A stretch of 64,000 nt of DNA from Adiantum capillus-veneris (taxonomy: Eukaryota; Streptophyta; Polypodiopsida; Polypodiales; Pteridaceae), in the NCBI GenBank assembly GCA_014529385.2, contig CM043943.1:100713355-100777354 (forward strand), in the 5' to 3' direction. Below the pieces are notes generated by a model. It saw nothing but the letters and a program-made list of their open reading frames with translations, was not told where the DNA came from and ran no database searches. The position numbers and the translations under genes were made by a program. Positions 1 to 11,700 of this stretch are shown piece by piece (position 1 is the stretch's first letter; the number at the start of each line of letters is the position of its first letter).

Positions 1-793
1 GAAGCATGACTGCGTGGTACACTTTTATGGGTTTAAAGCTGTTTTTTAATAGCCACTTAATAACTATGTCATTAGCTGTTAGCCCCTTTGAAATTTTTAG
101 ATTAAAAAATAATTGAAAAAAACACCAAAGCTCGTACATGCGAGAGAGATCCCAAAAGATCGTACTTGCGTGGGTGTTGAGCACAGGCAGCACACTCAGG
201 GCATTCATGTAGCTTCTCTTCGTCTCAAGCAACAGGCAGCAGCAAGCCACGCAACAGCAGGGTAGCATGTCTCTCAGGTCCTCTCTCGCTCTCTGAGGTA
301 GGGTGGTCAATATTTGCCATCCCTCTTTTTTTACACACACACATGCACAACTGAAAGTATTGCATGTTTAAAATAGGGTAGATTAGTCTCAAGCTTGCCA
401 CCTTTGATTGGACATGTTTTGCTTTCTCTTTTCCCTATCATCACCATTACAAGGTGCTTCATGTCTCGATAGCTGCACCACCCAACCATGACCATTGTAT
501 GTTTCTTTTTCAGTTTCATTTTGTTCCATGATGCATATCCATGGACATAGATATGAACACACACACACACACACATACCTACACATAGAGAGTCTTGTTT
601 CAGCATTAGGATTTGTTATTGGTGCAAAAATCCTTCCTCTTAGGAGATTTTATTTGTTATTAGTTACTTCTTGTGGTGAAATGATGATTAAAAATGTTAT
701 TTTGATGGGTCATTTATTATAAAACTGGTTTTATATGTATATTTCAGGTGGAACCCACCTCCATTTACTAGAATCTAGCATATAAAACTTTGC
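1..793. other. Non-coding flank, no gene seen
   Basis: I see no supportable gene here. The open frames overlapping 331-722 run through a simple AC tract and look like chance readings. The last ~75 bases before 794 end in a pyrimidine-rich stretch followed by CAG near 745-749, which could be a splice acceptor for the decayed gene that follows. Confidence 0.4.
557..574. repeat. AC dinucleotide microsatellite
   Basis: Nine uninterrupted AC units. Similar AC tracts recur in the LTRs and leaders of most retroelements in this window. Confidence 0.9.
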
Positions 794-1687
794 ATGTCAA
801 GACAAGACTTCCATGAAGTCTACAACCTAGGCCTGGACGGGGTTGACAACCCACACTTGATGGATATTACAGAGAAAGACTGGTTGTCCGTGTTCACGGT
901 GCTACAAACCAAAGGGCAGAAGGTGAAGCTTCAAACCATACGGTCATAGCTTTATGATAAATTCATGATGCTGTATCAGATGGTTTACCAGGAGTTACCT
1001 ATAAACAGTGAGTGTGCTACCTGGTTTTGCAAAGCATTTTCATTTGAAAAGTTCCAGAGGGAGGACTTGTCTCTTGACAAGTCCAAATACCGGGTAGCTT
1101 GGGTTGTTGTGGCTGAGAACTCAGTTACTCGACTAGGGGCACATAAGCAAGGGCTCTCCAACAAGATGTCTAGAGTAATGACGCACATGACTCATGGGAA
1201 AAAAGGGTGCAAGTAAGTATTGGTAGCTCAATCATCAAAGGCGAGTGTGGATACATCAAATAGTTGGGATGTAGAGCTGGCACAGATCATGCGGTCTGAT
1301 GTACAAGCTAAATTTAGGCAGCTTGAGAGTGAAATATGGCAGATCTCTGAAGAAATGTAGCAAGCACAAGTGGAAGTGCAAGTTTAGTCAAAGGCACACA
1401 TTTTCTTGAAACAGTTATGGGAAGCACGAGAAGAATTAGCTACGCTTGAGGCTAGTGGCAATGTGCCGATGGAGAGGGTGATGATGTTGCAAGCTGTAAT
1501 CAGTGCTAACTTGCAAGTTCTCGGTGTTCTTGGTGTCACAGAGGCTGGCACATCTAAAAACAACGATGTTGCAACCATACAGGTTGATTTGCGAACACCA
1601 AGAAGATACTGTTGTTTCTCTTATTTTGTGTTTAAACAGTTTTGGAGAATTTTTTTGTCTGATACAGGAGAGGCTGCAACAAAATAA
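794..1687 (+). pseudogene. Decayed coiled-coil ORF of DNA-transposon-like gene, 5' exons
   Basis: One reading frame runs from the ATG at 794 to about 1600, broken only by in-frame stops at 947 (TAG), 1214 (TAA), 1358 (TAG) and 1385 (TAG). The predicted protein opens with SRQDFHEVYNLGLDG, continues through a W/C-containing segment (CATWFCKAFSFEKF) and ends in a Glu/Leu/Gln-rich stretch likely to form a coiled coil (about 1260-1500). Frame continuity across four stops argues for a former gene rather than chance ORFs. The two TAGs near 1358 and 1385 are each one transition from CAG. I recognise no named family. It lies on the same strand as the repeat array and duplicated exons downstream, and may be the first part of the gene that converges on transposase T1. 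Confidence 0.5.
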
Positions 1688-1697
1688 TGTGCTCTTA

Positions 1698-2132
1698 GGG
1701 AGACTCAAAAAGTAGGAGGCTTTTGTTGGCAGTGCAATTTTACAATTGCAACACGGCAAAGCACCTGTATTCTCTCCATCACCTCCAATCATGTCAAATG
1801 TACGTGGAGGCGTTATATTTATTGAGGAGTCGTGCACAGCCTATGGGGAACTTTGGGATAAAATAATGGTGGGTGTTTGCATGCTACCATGCCAACACCC
1901 CTATCACAATTTTTGTTTCGCAAATTTGTCCACACTGAGTGATTCCTACTTGGCACCAAGATTTGGCATAGAGATCCTTGCTTCGGAGAAGAAGATGTTT
2001 GGTGCAAAGACAACGTCCGTGGCAGAAGAAAAAGTTACTCCAATAGGTATGTTCCCAATTCTGGTTACTGAAGCTGCAAAGGAAGGAAAAGTTGTATTAG
2101 TAACCAAAAGTATTAGTAGTAAGCTTTATTAG
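1698..2132 (+). pseudogene. RING-like Cys/His exon remnant
   Basis: An open frame of about 128 codons from 1746 extends back in frame to about 1716. It contains a Cys/His cluster, CMLPCQHPYHNFCF, with spacing C-x3-C-x-H-x2-H-x2-C at residues 45-57. This resembles half of a RING or other cross-brace zinc finger; the second half is not obvious. The frame differs from the upstream coiled-coil frame, so an intron or frameshift probably lies near 1600-1700. It ends in AT-rich sequence that grades into the AGCTAT array. A zinc-binding role is inferred from spacing only. Confidence 0.4.
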
Positions 2133-3900
2133 TAACCAGTAGTAGCTGTCAAATAGCTGTATGCGTAGTAAATTATATTAGTAACCAATAGCTGTCAATA
2201 GCTTGTAATTAGTGGTAAGCTATCAATCAAATAGCTTGTAATTAGTAGTAGGTTGTATTAGTAACCAATAGTTGTATTAGGTACAACTATGAGTTATCTA
2301 TTTGATAGCTATTGGCTACTAATATAGCTTATTGTCTAATTACCAATAGCAGCTTATCACAAGCTTTTAACAAGCTATTGGATACAGCTTTAAACCACAG
2401 CTTTAAACCAGCTATTAGTTTGCCAATGGCTTCCATAGGTAGTGGGTGATAGCTATCTGCTAGGTTTAGAGAGAGCTACTAACTGGTAATAGATACCTGG
2501 CTCTTATTAAATAGCTCCAAAATAGCTGTTAATTGTGTGAGTAAATACTTTCTCATTCACTAGTGACCAATATTCTTAACTATTAGAATTTAATAGCTCT
2601 CTAATAGCTGGGTACTAGATATTACATATCTGCTGGTCCCGAAGCTTTTGACCAGCTATGAGGTAGCTATTGACTTTTGTTGCTATACAAAAGCTATTGA
2701 TAGTGTGTAGATATTATAGACCCAAACTTGACTAAAGTTGCTTCTCGGACAGCTTTTGACCAGCTATTAGGTAGCTATCGTCTACCATAGCTAGTGGGTG
2801 ATGGCCTATTAGCTGGTAGTACCTATTTGACCTATTATTAATAGCTGTGTGACAGAGCTTTTAATCAGCTCTATGAGTTATCTATTGGCTTCCATAGCTA
2901 GTGGATGATAGCTATTTTCCACAGCTAGTGGGTGATAGCTATTTTGCAGGGTTGGAGAGCTATTAGCTCAAAGTAGTTATTGATCACAACTACTGTCTTC
3001 CATAGCTAGTGGGTAATAGCTTTTTGCCAATTTTGGAGAGCTATTAGCTGTAAGTAGCTTGATAGTGTTTATAACCAGCTATTAGTTAGCTATTGCCTGC
3101 CATAGCTATTAGCTCAAAGCTATTTGCCTGGTTTTGAGATCTATCAGGTGTTAGTAGCTATCTGGCAGGTTATCAATAGCTGCTTGGCAGACAACTTAGA
3201 ATCGACTATCAAGTAGCTATTGTTGGGCAATAGATATTTGAAATGTTTTGAGAGCTATTAGATGGAAGTAGCTATCTCACTAGCTATTAAGAATCTATTG
3301 TCTTCCACAGCTAGTGGGTAATAGCTATTTGCCAGGTTTTGAGAGATTTTTGCTTTTGTAACCAGCTATTAGGTAGCTATTGTGTAGGTATTAACCGGTT
3401 ATTATTGGGTAGATATTTTTTTTCATAGCTAGTGGGTGATAGCTACCTATTGTGTAGGTATTAACCAGCTATTTTTTTTCATAGCTAGTGGGTGATAGCT
3501 ACCTCCTAGGTTTAGAGAGCTACTAGCTGGTAAAAGCTACTTTATGCTTTTTAAATAACTCCACATTAGTTGTTGATTGTGTGGTATATACTCTTATTGA
3601 CTATGTGGCTAGTAGTGCCTAGTTATGTATAACCAATTGCTGCTCATAGCTTGCAAGAAAATAGGCTATAACTGCTTCTAAGAAATCTTTTTACGTGTTA
3701 TTAAAAATGCCTAATAGATAGCTCTAACCAGCTAGTGGGTTATAGCCATTTGCTAGGTTTAGAGAGCTAGTAGCAGGCAAATGCTACTTGACGCTTGTTA
3801 ATCAGCTCCCTAATAGCTCTTGACCGTGTGTGGTAAATCTTTTCTCGTTCACTATGCAGCAAGTATTTCTAGTTGTTAACAACCAAAAGCTATCCAATAA
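2110..3900 (+). repeat. Degenerate AGCTAT-type array (left)
   Basis: About 1.8 kb is built from degenerate units around AGCTATTAGGTAGCTATTG and CATAGCTAGTGGGTGATAGC, with variable spacing and no long ORF. The array lies between decayed exons of the plus-strand gene (ending about 2.1 kb and resuming about 3.93 kb), so it may be intronic. A related array at 26.76-28.79 kb carries the CATAGCTAGTG core on the minus strand, the sense strand of transposase T1. It is not a CRISPR array: units are unequal and overlapping and there are no unique spacers. Confidence 0.8.
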
Positions 3901-3933
3901 TTTGTTGAAAAGTTTGACTTTGTTTCCAAAAGG

Positions 3934-4660
3934 TTGACTTTATTTTTTAATTGCTTCTTGGCATCTTTTTGTAATAGCAGAGTTGATTGTGTTCCAACCA
4001 CATGTATGTTCACACCAGCAACAATATCTAGTGGAGATACAATGCAGTCAACGAAGACATTTGGTGGAGATACAATGCAGTCAGCAAGATCCACAATCGT
4101 CTCTAATTGTTGGGGAGAATCCCTAGCAAAGTCTTCTTGCAGCCCCTTCAAGAATTCACAGCTACCAGTAATTGGAAAAATTAGTACTTGTGACGTTGCT
4201 GCGGGATGCTCCACAAGTCCAAAATATGGTCTGCAAAGCAAAGGTGAGGTCCGAGAGTTTCTTGCTAAGTCTCAAGTTGTGTACCTCTCCAGCCATGCTA
4301 TGGCTACATGTTGTTGGCAAAGTATTACAGAGTTTTAGGTGGTGTATGACAGTTGTTAGCCAGTTAATATGATGTTATTAGCCAGCTTCTAGATAGCTAT
4401 TAAGTAGCTTTGAAGGTACTTCTAGTTTAATCACATCTTCCATTGCAGCTCTAGGGATCTCTGAGACACCTAATGATGTTCCAGAGGCAACAATTGGAGA
4501 CATAGAGGACAAGGTAAAATAGAGAAAGCTTGCAAGAGATGGCATGCATGGGCAAAGTATGTCTACTAGGAGGTTGACAAGAAGGTCTGTAATTGCACAC
4601 GGAGCTGATGATGAAGATACAAATTGCAATACATTGATGCAGAAAGGTATGACTTAGTAA
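3934..4660 (+). pseudogene. Duplicated exon block Y, copy 1
   Basis: This segment is closely similar to 15890-16590. Shared landmarks are a start at CCACATGTATGTTCACACCA, a repeated GGAGATACAATGCAGTC motif, and a tail encoding CKAKVRSESFLLSLK-like peptides. The longest frame, 3934-4338, is Ser/Thr/Cys-rich with no recognisable domain. Because the two copies keep order and orientation, I read them as tandem-duplicated exons or a duplicated stretch of the plus-strand gene, now ~11.9 kb apart, mostly because the gypsy element inserted between them. Function is unknown. Confidence 0.5.
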
Positions 4661-4871
4661 ACACTTACACGTTGTCAAGAAATCGACGGTCTTGTCAGGA
4701 AGGCAGCGGGCCTCTTGCTGTGAGAGTTTGTGAGAAAGCTGAAGGGTTATGAGAAGGAGCTAAGACGTAGATAAAATAGCTTCTAGAGCTAAAGAAGAAA
4801 TGTAGCCAAAGAAGCTGCTCACTTTCCCTTACAAACACACACACGTGAGGGAGAGAACTCATGAAAGATAG

Positions 4872-5084
4872 TCAAAACAAAACAAAAATGAAAACATCGA
4901 GATTATGATCAAATCGTATCATGGGTAGGATAAAAGGGTTAATGGATGAATTAATGATATTTAATCTTTGCTGTCCAAATAAGCTAAGGATTGCTCTTTG
5001 GAATTGTAGCTTTGTGCTTACTATAATGTATATGTTTTGTCTAGCGATTGGGATTAGTTGTGAGTACAAATCCTCTTGATTCAT
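4872..5084 (-). CDS. Accessory ORF A1 homolog (70 aa)
   Basis: This intact small ORF is preceded by a clear ATG. The product begins MNQEDLY, contains IIVSTKLQFQR and ends NPFILP...LDVFIFVLF. It aligns without gaps to A1 at 47323-47535, with 46 of 70 positions identical by my count and the same length. Conservation of length and frame between two diverged copies suggests it was a real protein. The C-terminal third is strongly hydrophobic. No known domain is recognised. I infer that it is an accessory protein of the Tat-like family rather than a host gene. Confidence 0.55.
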   Translation of the reverse strand: MNQEDLYSQLIPIARQNIYIIVSTKLQFQRAILSLFGQQRLNIINSSINPFILPMIRFDHNLDVFIFVLF

Positions 5085-5927
5085 AGTAAAATAACCACAT
5101 TCACATCAAAAGAGAAGTCATAGTAAATAATAGGTAGTGTGATGGGATCTGGTGAGAGAAGTATTTCGTTGAGCCATTCAGGACCAAATACAAACACTAT
5201 GCGTTACTGAAAGTGAATCTTTCGACTAATCCAAATGTTGACCCTAATATATTGCATAGAATGGAAATGAAAGAAATTTCCTCCATGTGGATTATGGTTA
5301 TTCATCAATGATATACATAGTATGTTCAAAGATAAAGTTGTGAAAGAAGTGAAAGGAGAAGAAGAAGAGAGTTTCTCTCCCAAGCCATATTGTTGCCCTT
5401 AGGCAATAAGGATACTGCGGGGGGAGAAGTACCTATAACAAGGAGATTCTAGAGTTTTTGGAAGAGAATGAGAACCTTAAGAGAGAGAGATGTTTGTGGA
5501 AAGATGAAGATATAGTTACTAACCTTGTGCACACAATTGTTTCCCGCAATAAGGTTGTGCTCGTTACATTGACAAGATTGCTGCTTGAATACCTTCCAAT
5601 GAAACAATTAGGACACAACAAGAGAGATGAAAGGAGGAGTAAAGATAGAATTAGAGGTAGATCTAAGTGTGGTGGTGGTATTAACGATAGGTAATGAGAG
5701 ACGGAGATAGAGTTAGAGACAAGTATTGGACTAGATATGCAAATGAAAGAAAAACTAGCAACATATATCTTACATGAGAGCAATCGCCACCACCTTAATG
5801 GAGAGAGAAGATGAGGCAAGACTTCAGAATTTCTTCAAGAGAAAGTGTGGCACTAAGATGAGTGTGTCACTATATATTTGAGCTATTCTCACTCACTCAT
5901 AGCTTGCCCCCAGTGAAGAGAAGGTTT

Positions 5928-5940
5928 CCCTTTTTATAGG
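5928..5940 (-). promoter_or_regulatory. TATA-like box in inverted LTR fragment
   Basis: The minus strand reads CCTATAAAAAGGG about 850 bp upstream of the A1-homolog ATG. It resembles the TATA boxes at 41744 and 46256 in the Tat-like LTRs. Confidence 0.4.
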
Positions 5941-6745
5941 TGAGGGAGCCATGTTTTACATAATCACTTGATAAGGCTAAAGAATTAGCCCAAATCAAAT
6001 GTTCTTTGGATATTTCTTAAAATGGGAAATATTAGGACTCAATATATCATGAAATTCATCATTTTTGGTCGTTGAGGCTCCATGTGGGTGCATGATGTAT
6101 GTGGGCCCCACCTAGACATCTTCTGTGTGGCTCCAACAGGGGGTCCCAACTTGTGTGTCTTGCCCTTTAAGGCATCTTTGAGGTGTCACATTCACATGCT
6201 TGTGCATTTTATCCTCCAAATATCTTATTTTATGAAAAAAGACCAAGATTACCTCTTTTCACTTGATTCACCTGTTTACCATCTCTTCTTGCAGTGTAGT
6301 TGTGAGAGGATTTTTCACTGTTTTCCCTGTAACTTTTGACCTGTAACTCGGATTGACATGCTTCAAAAAGCAAAATTGGCCTACTAAAAGAGATTGACTT
6401 GGTTTTGGTCTTTTATCCACGCCCTTATGTCGGGATTTTCAAATTGGGATGGTCCAAGAAGCTTTGGATTTTCCTTTTCATAAAGTCTTCTAGAAGGCCC
6501 TTCCCTCTTGTATGTATCCAAGAAGGTATGCATCATTGAAGGGTTATATTATTAAATAAATGTGAAAAGAAGAAAGTAATTTTGATATGGTAGGGTATAG
6601 CTGAGATATTAGAAGAAATATACAAATGCTTTTCCCCCAGACAAAAAGAGGGACAATCACTGATACTTCTCTTGCAGTAATTTCTATTATTGATGTACAT
6701 TTATATTACTTCAAAGGTAAATACTAAGGTATGGTAGAATGCTTT

Positions 6746-8381
6746 TGTCATAAAATCTAATATCTAACCAACCCAAATGATTTTATCATATTAAATTGAT
6801 CACTTAATGTGGGAGAATAAACGGGAACAAGTGTTAAGATATAGATATGTGCTTATAGATCTATCTCAACACGGGGCCAATAGTAAAGGGGCCCAAATGG
6901 GAGATGGTCTATCAAGAGCAAGGCTAACCAATGGAGCATAAGACCTTAGGGTTAGCTTCATTGAAGACCTCCAATAATGTGTGAAAAAGTCCTTTGACCT
7001 TAGGTAAGCTAGGGCCCAGCTTGAGGTGGGAACCCGGCCCAAGCTCGAGGTGCTTGAGGTGCTTGTCGTGCTTGAGGTGTTTGTCCTGCTTGAGGTGCTT
7101 GTCGTGCTTGAGGTGTTTGTCCTGCTTGAGGTGCTTGATTAAGGTGCTTGAGGTGCTTGACTTACTCCATGCTTGAGGTTCTTGAGGTGCCTTGCATGCT
7201 TGCCTGAGATGCTTGTGGGAATACCCCCTAGTCCAAGTGCTTTGTCATGCTTGATGACTAAGGTGCTTGAGCTCCTAAAGTCAAAAAGATCCCTACAAGG
7301 AGGGGGGAAAGCCTACAAGGGGGAGGATGAGAGAGAACACACACACACACACACACACACACAAGGGAAGCCCCAGGTTGAAGAGGCAGCAAGGAAACTT
7401 GTCAAGTTCCTCCTCATGTTGCCCTCATGGTGTGCCTCAAGCCTATTGGTTGGCCACCCAAGGGGTCCAATGATAATTTAGGATATTTAATTAATTGATT
7501 TTTCATTTATCAAGTCCTCACTCTCAAAGGGGAAAGGGGGACACGTGTCCCAAGGCTACCCTTGTTGCTTGTAATGGCTCCTGCTTGTGATTGGCTAGGC
7601 CTGGAGGGGTCCAATGAGCTTCAAGCATGAGCTACAAGGGGGGGTCGACCCAAGCAAGCTAGGGGGGTGCTTAGGGGGTATACTCACCCACACACACTCA
7701 CAAACACTCTCATTGTGTGCTATGCAAAGGGCAAGAGATCCCTCTCCAAGCAAGTAGAGGTTGAGAGCCTATACCAACACTCTTGGCTATGGAGTGCAAA
7801 TCCAAACAAGAGCCATGCTTCAATGCTTGAGCTTGTCATCTCCTTCTTCTTCATTACTATGATATTATGTATTCTAGTTCAAGAGTTATGATAAGTGAGG
7901 AACTAGCTCTTTCTCGTATGAAATGTTTCTTCTTCCTCTTCCCTACCCTCATTCCCTGCTAGCTCTCTCCACCTTCGAAGGTGTTTGAGGTCTTGGGACT
8001 CAGGCTTGGTATAGTTAAAGCTTTCTTCAAGATTAGGTTATGCTATGATGGTGATGCATGAAGCTTTCCATCTTCATTGCTTCACCTAGGTCACAAGGAA
8101 CACAAAGAATGTATTGTAACAAGTCTCTCTTTATGGGAGAAATCATAATACAAATGCCTATTGGAGGGGGGACCGGATCCACATAAATCCGGTCCTCAAC
8201 TGTTGTCATGTTCTCTAAATTCTCTCTCTTGCAAAAGTATTGTCTATGCCAAGTTAACTAATTGCTATGATTATGTTGCTATCTTCAATTATGTCTACCG
8301 GCTATGCTCACAAAATCATTTCTTGAAAGTATTCTCATTAAATTCCGCTACTCTCAAATTGAATAGGCAAATTCCATTACA
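6746..8381 (+). repeat. 5' LTR of gypsy chromovirus
   Basis: 1636 bp, starting TG and ending CA, matching 13891-15497. It contains a CTTGAGGTG minisatellite (about 7047-7165) that is longer here than in the 3' LTR, and an AC tract at 7337-7363. The minisatellite accounts for most of the 29-bp length difference between the LTRs. Confidence 0.95.
7047..7165 (+). repeat. CTTGAGGTGCTTG minisatellite in LTR
   Basis: About eight imperfect units alternate CTTGAGGTG(C/T)TTG with TC(C/G)TG variants. The corresponding part of the 3' LTR (about 14185-14300) has fewer units and a different order. Confidence 0.85.
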
Positions 8382-8382
8382 T

Positions 8383-8394
8383 TGGTATCAGAGC
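8383..8394 (+). promoter_or_regulatory. Primer-binding site, tRNA-Met type
   Basis: TGGTATCAGAGC lies one base after the 5' LTR and is complementary to the 3' end of plant initiator tRNA-Met. Confidence 0.9.
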
Positions 8395-8739
8395 ATTTGG
8401 TTTCTCTTTTCTTGCTTAAGAAGAGAGGTCCTTAAGTAGCCTATAAATGGTTTATGTTGTTAATTATAATAGAGTAAGTGGAACTGGGCTCTAATATCGG
8501 TTTTTTTAAGCCCACTATGTGGGGGATGGTGCACACCTCGGGAGATTTGGACTTAATAATGGAGTCATTTTAGACTTTCCTACGGCTTTACCATTATTGA
8601 GCCTCTACTCTCTATAATTAACCACTTTGAGCCGTGGGTGTAGATACTTAAGAGCTGATTTTCAAAGGCTAAGAGGAGTGGCAACTAAGGTTTTGTATTG
8701 CCAAAGCATACACTAAGTATAAACATAAATTTTGTTAAC

Positions 8740-11700
8740 ATGGTTGACAATAATCAAGAGAGTAGAATGAACATTGATAGCTTTGATTTTGCACATGAAG
8801 GTGCTAATGATGATGCTCCCATGTTTGTGAATTATCTCGTCACTAGGTTGCAACAAGCTATGGGCAACCCTGTTTTGCAAGCCGAAGTTACTCAACAAGT
8901 TCGTGCTTATGGAATTTCCCTTCCTCTCCCAGAATAAAGAGAGCTTAGGAGGCCTCTTGAAGAGACCCCCAAAAGAAGACTCTCTCCCATTCGAGAGGAG
9001 GAATCCAAAGAGAAAGAAATCAATGACAGTCTAAGTTCTTCTGAAGATGCGGATCCACGAAGACGGCGGTCTAGACGATCGCCTACTCCTCCCAAGAGGA
9101 AAAGAGCAACCTATAGTCCTTCTCCTCATCACTCTGAAAGGAAAGAGAGGAAACAAAGGAAGAAAAGGGCTAGGAAGAGGTCACCCTCTTCTCCTTCTTC
9201 TTCACCTTCCTCCTCTTCCGATGAAAGTTATGGCTATTCTCCTAGAGAATACAAGAGGGGAGGACATCGCAAATCATTTCCTGCATGGCGAAGGTCACAA
9301 AAGCTAAAGAAGTTCAAGGAGGGAGGAAAGAGTATCTCTTTTCTCACCTACGATGGCACCTTTGGTGCTACGGACAAAGTGTTGGCCTTCATCCAGCAAT
9401 TTGATGCGGCCTTTGGGGACGAGGGCTTCACAGAGTCCTCCAAGCTACTCCATGTAGCTATGCACTTCCAAAAATCAGCTCGTCAATGGTGGGCTAGCCT
9501 TCGTGGCAATGGAGAAGCCCCAAAGACATGGAAAACTGTACGAGTTTCCATCATGAAGCAATTTCTTCCAAGTGATACTGAAGATAAAGTTCTTACCGAA
9601 TGGCGCGGCTTGAAGCTTCTCTCTCATGAGTCTATCAACAAGTATGTAGACAAGTTTTGGGATTTACATCTCAAAGCTACTGTCTTTCAAAAGATAGACT
9701 TTGCCGAACAAAGACAACAATTCTGTGCGGGATTACCTGAAGAGATGGCCGAATACATCAACTCTCAACGGCCCGATACTATTACCGAAGTAATCCACCA
9801 CACCATGGTTGCTTCAAGTATCAATTTCCATCAAGGGGCTAGACGTAATGTCAAGCCCATGGAAAACAAAGATAAAAATGATGCAAAGGGGAAATCCAAT
9901 GCTCAAAATAATTCCCAAGGCACTTCCAACAACAACAACAACAACAACAACAATCGGTCCAAGGAGAAGGGAGTTTACAAAGGTAAAAACAAACTCTCTC
10001 CTGAAGAGCTTGAAGCTTTTCGCACGGACCATAAGTGTTTCAAGTGTGGAGAGCAAGGACATGGCTATCGTTCTTGCCCCAAGAAGAATACTCGCAATGA
10101 GACTCCTAGGGCTTCCACCATCGAAGCTCCAAAAGAGGATGGTCATTGCAAAGGATCGTCACTTTCCTATGTGTGAGGAAAGGTAAGAGAGCATGATGCC
10201 TTCATCTTGTTTGACCCAGACTCTACTCTCAACTTCATATCAATAGAGTTGGCCACCAAGTTGGGCATTCAAGCTTTTGAGATGGGAGATATAGTAACAG
10301 CCGATGCAGCTTTCAAGGGACAACAAGCCTCTGTTACTCCCTTGATTGGGAAGTTGAGGCTTCATGTCGAAAGCTATGTCGACAAAGAAGACTTCTTCAT
10401 CTCTCCTCTCCAACATCAGGATGTTACCCTAGGGGCACCATGGTTTGATCGCATGGCTGCCAACATGATGTTCCCTGAAAGGAGAATTTACTTCACCTAC
10501 AAGGGAAAGAACATGTATATAGATGCTAGTGAGCGTGGTCGCACTATTCCACTTGTAAATCCTATTTCTTTTGATAAATCAATGAAGAGCTCAGTTTCTG
10601 CGTACATGATATATGTCAAAGAGTCTCTAAAAGATAATAATGTTTCATCAAATGAAAATGATAGGAATCAAGAAGAGTTAGACTTGTCTACTTTTCTAAA
10701 AGGATTCCAAGATGTGTTCATCGATGATATCCCTATGGACCTACCTCCAAAACGAGGGGATGATGACCATCGTATTGAGCTCCTTCCAGGAAGCTCACCA
10801 CCTAACAAACCTCCTTATCGAGTCTCACAAGCTCAACAAAAGGAGATTATGAGGCAAGTACAGGAATTGGTAGACAAAGGGATGGTGAGGCCTAGTTCCT
10901 CTCCCTTTTGTTCTCCAGTCCTTTTAGTGAAAAAGAAAGATGGTACATACCGTATGTGTGTGGACTATCGAGCACTAAACCATATCACTATCAAAAACAG
11001 ATTTCCCGTGCCTCGGGTAGAAGATCTATTTGATAAGCTACAAGGCTCTACCTACTTCAGTAGGATTGACCTTAAGAGTGGCTATCATCAAATAAGGATA
11101 GTGGATGAAGATATCCTAAAGACCGGGTTTCGCACAACATTTGGTCTTTATGAATATCTAGTCATGCCTTTTGGCTTGACTAATCCACCAGCTACTTTCA
11201 ATCGTCTCATGGAGAAAATTTTTAGACCATATAGTAAATTCACTGGAGTGTTCTTTGATGATATCATCATCTACTCCAAGTCTTTGGAGGAACATAAGCA
11301 ACATCTCCAAGTGATTTTTCAAGCCTTGAGGGAGAACAAACTTTTTCTCAACCAAAAGAAAAGTGAATTCTTCCTTCAAGAGATTCAATATCTAGGTCAT
11401 ATTATCTCTCACGATGGTATTCGTATGGATCCATCAAAGTTAGAGGTAATAAAATCATGGCCTAAACCAAGGAATCTACATGAGCTAAGAAGCTTTATTG
11501 GTATGTGTGCATACTATAGACGCTTCATAGAAAAATTCTCTCAAGTAGCAAGACCACTACACGACTTAACAAAGAAGAACGTTAAGTTTGTATGGACTGC
11601 TAAGGAGCAAAATGCTTTTGAAAAACTCAAAGAGAAGCTTACTTCCCAACCAGTCCTCGTGCTTCCGGATCTCTCAAAGCCATTTGAGGTCCAATGTGAT

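Larger units (their letters stand above)
4860..6740 (-). mobile_element. Inverted fragment of Tat/Ogre-like LTR element
   Basis: Read on the minus strand, this stretch has a TATA-like box (5928-5940), a long transcribed leader, and then an ATG at 5084 opening a 70-aa ORF homologous to accessory ORF A1 at 47323. The order TATA / leader / A1 and the ~850 bp spacing resemble the element at 44.5-50 kb, where the spacing is ~1070 bp. I therefore read it as a piece of LTR plus the first part of an interior. Its outer ends are not defined, and a gypsy element has inserted at its promoter-side end. Confidence 0.45.

Noticed and set aside
2110-3900. CRISPR-like repeated sequence
   Set aside because: Units are degenerate, unevenly spaced and overlap; there are no unique spacers, and the genome is a plant's.
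5433-5819. Leu/Ser-rich 128-aa minus-strand ORF and its 78-aa plus-strand partner
   Set aside because: Low-complexity composition, mutual shadows, no homology; they lie in a probable LTR leader.
9809-10186. Plus and minus ORFs overlapping the gypsy gag
   Set aside because: Shadows of the polyprotein frame, including poly-Thr and poly-Val from an AAC run.
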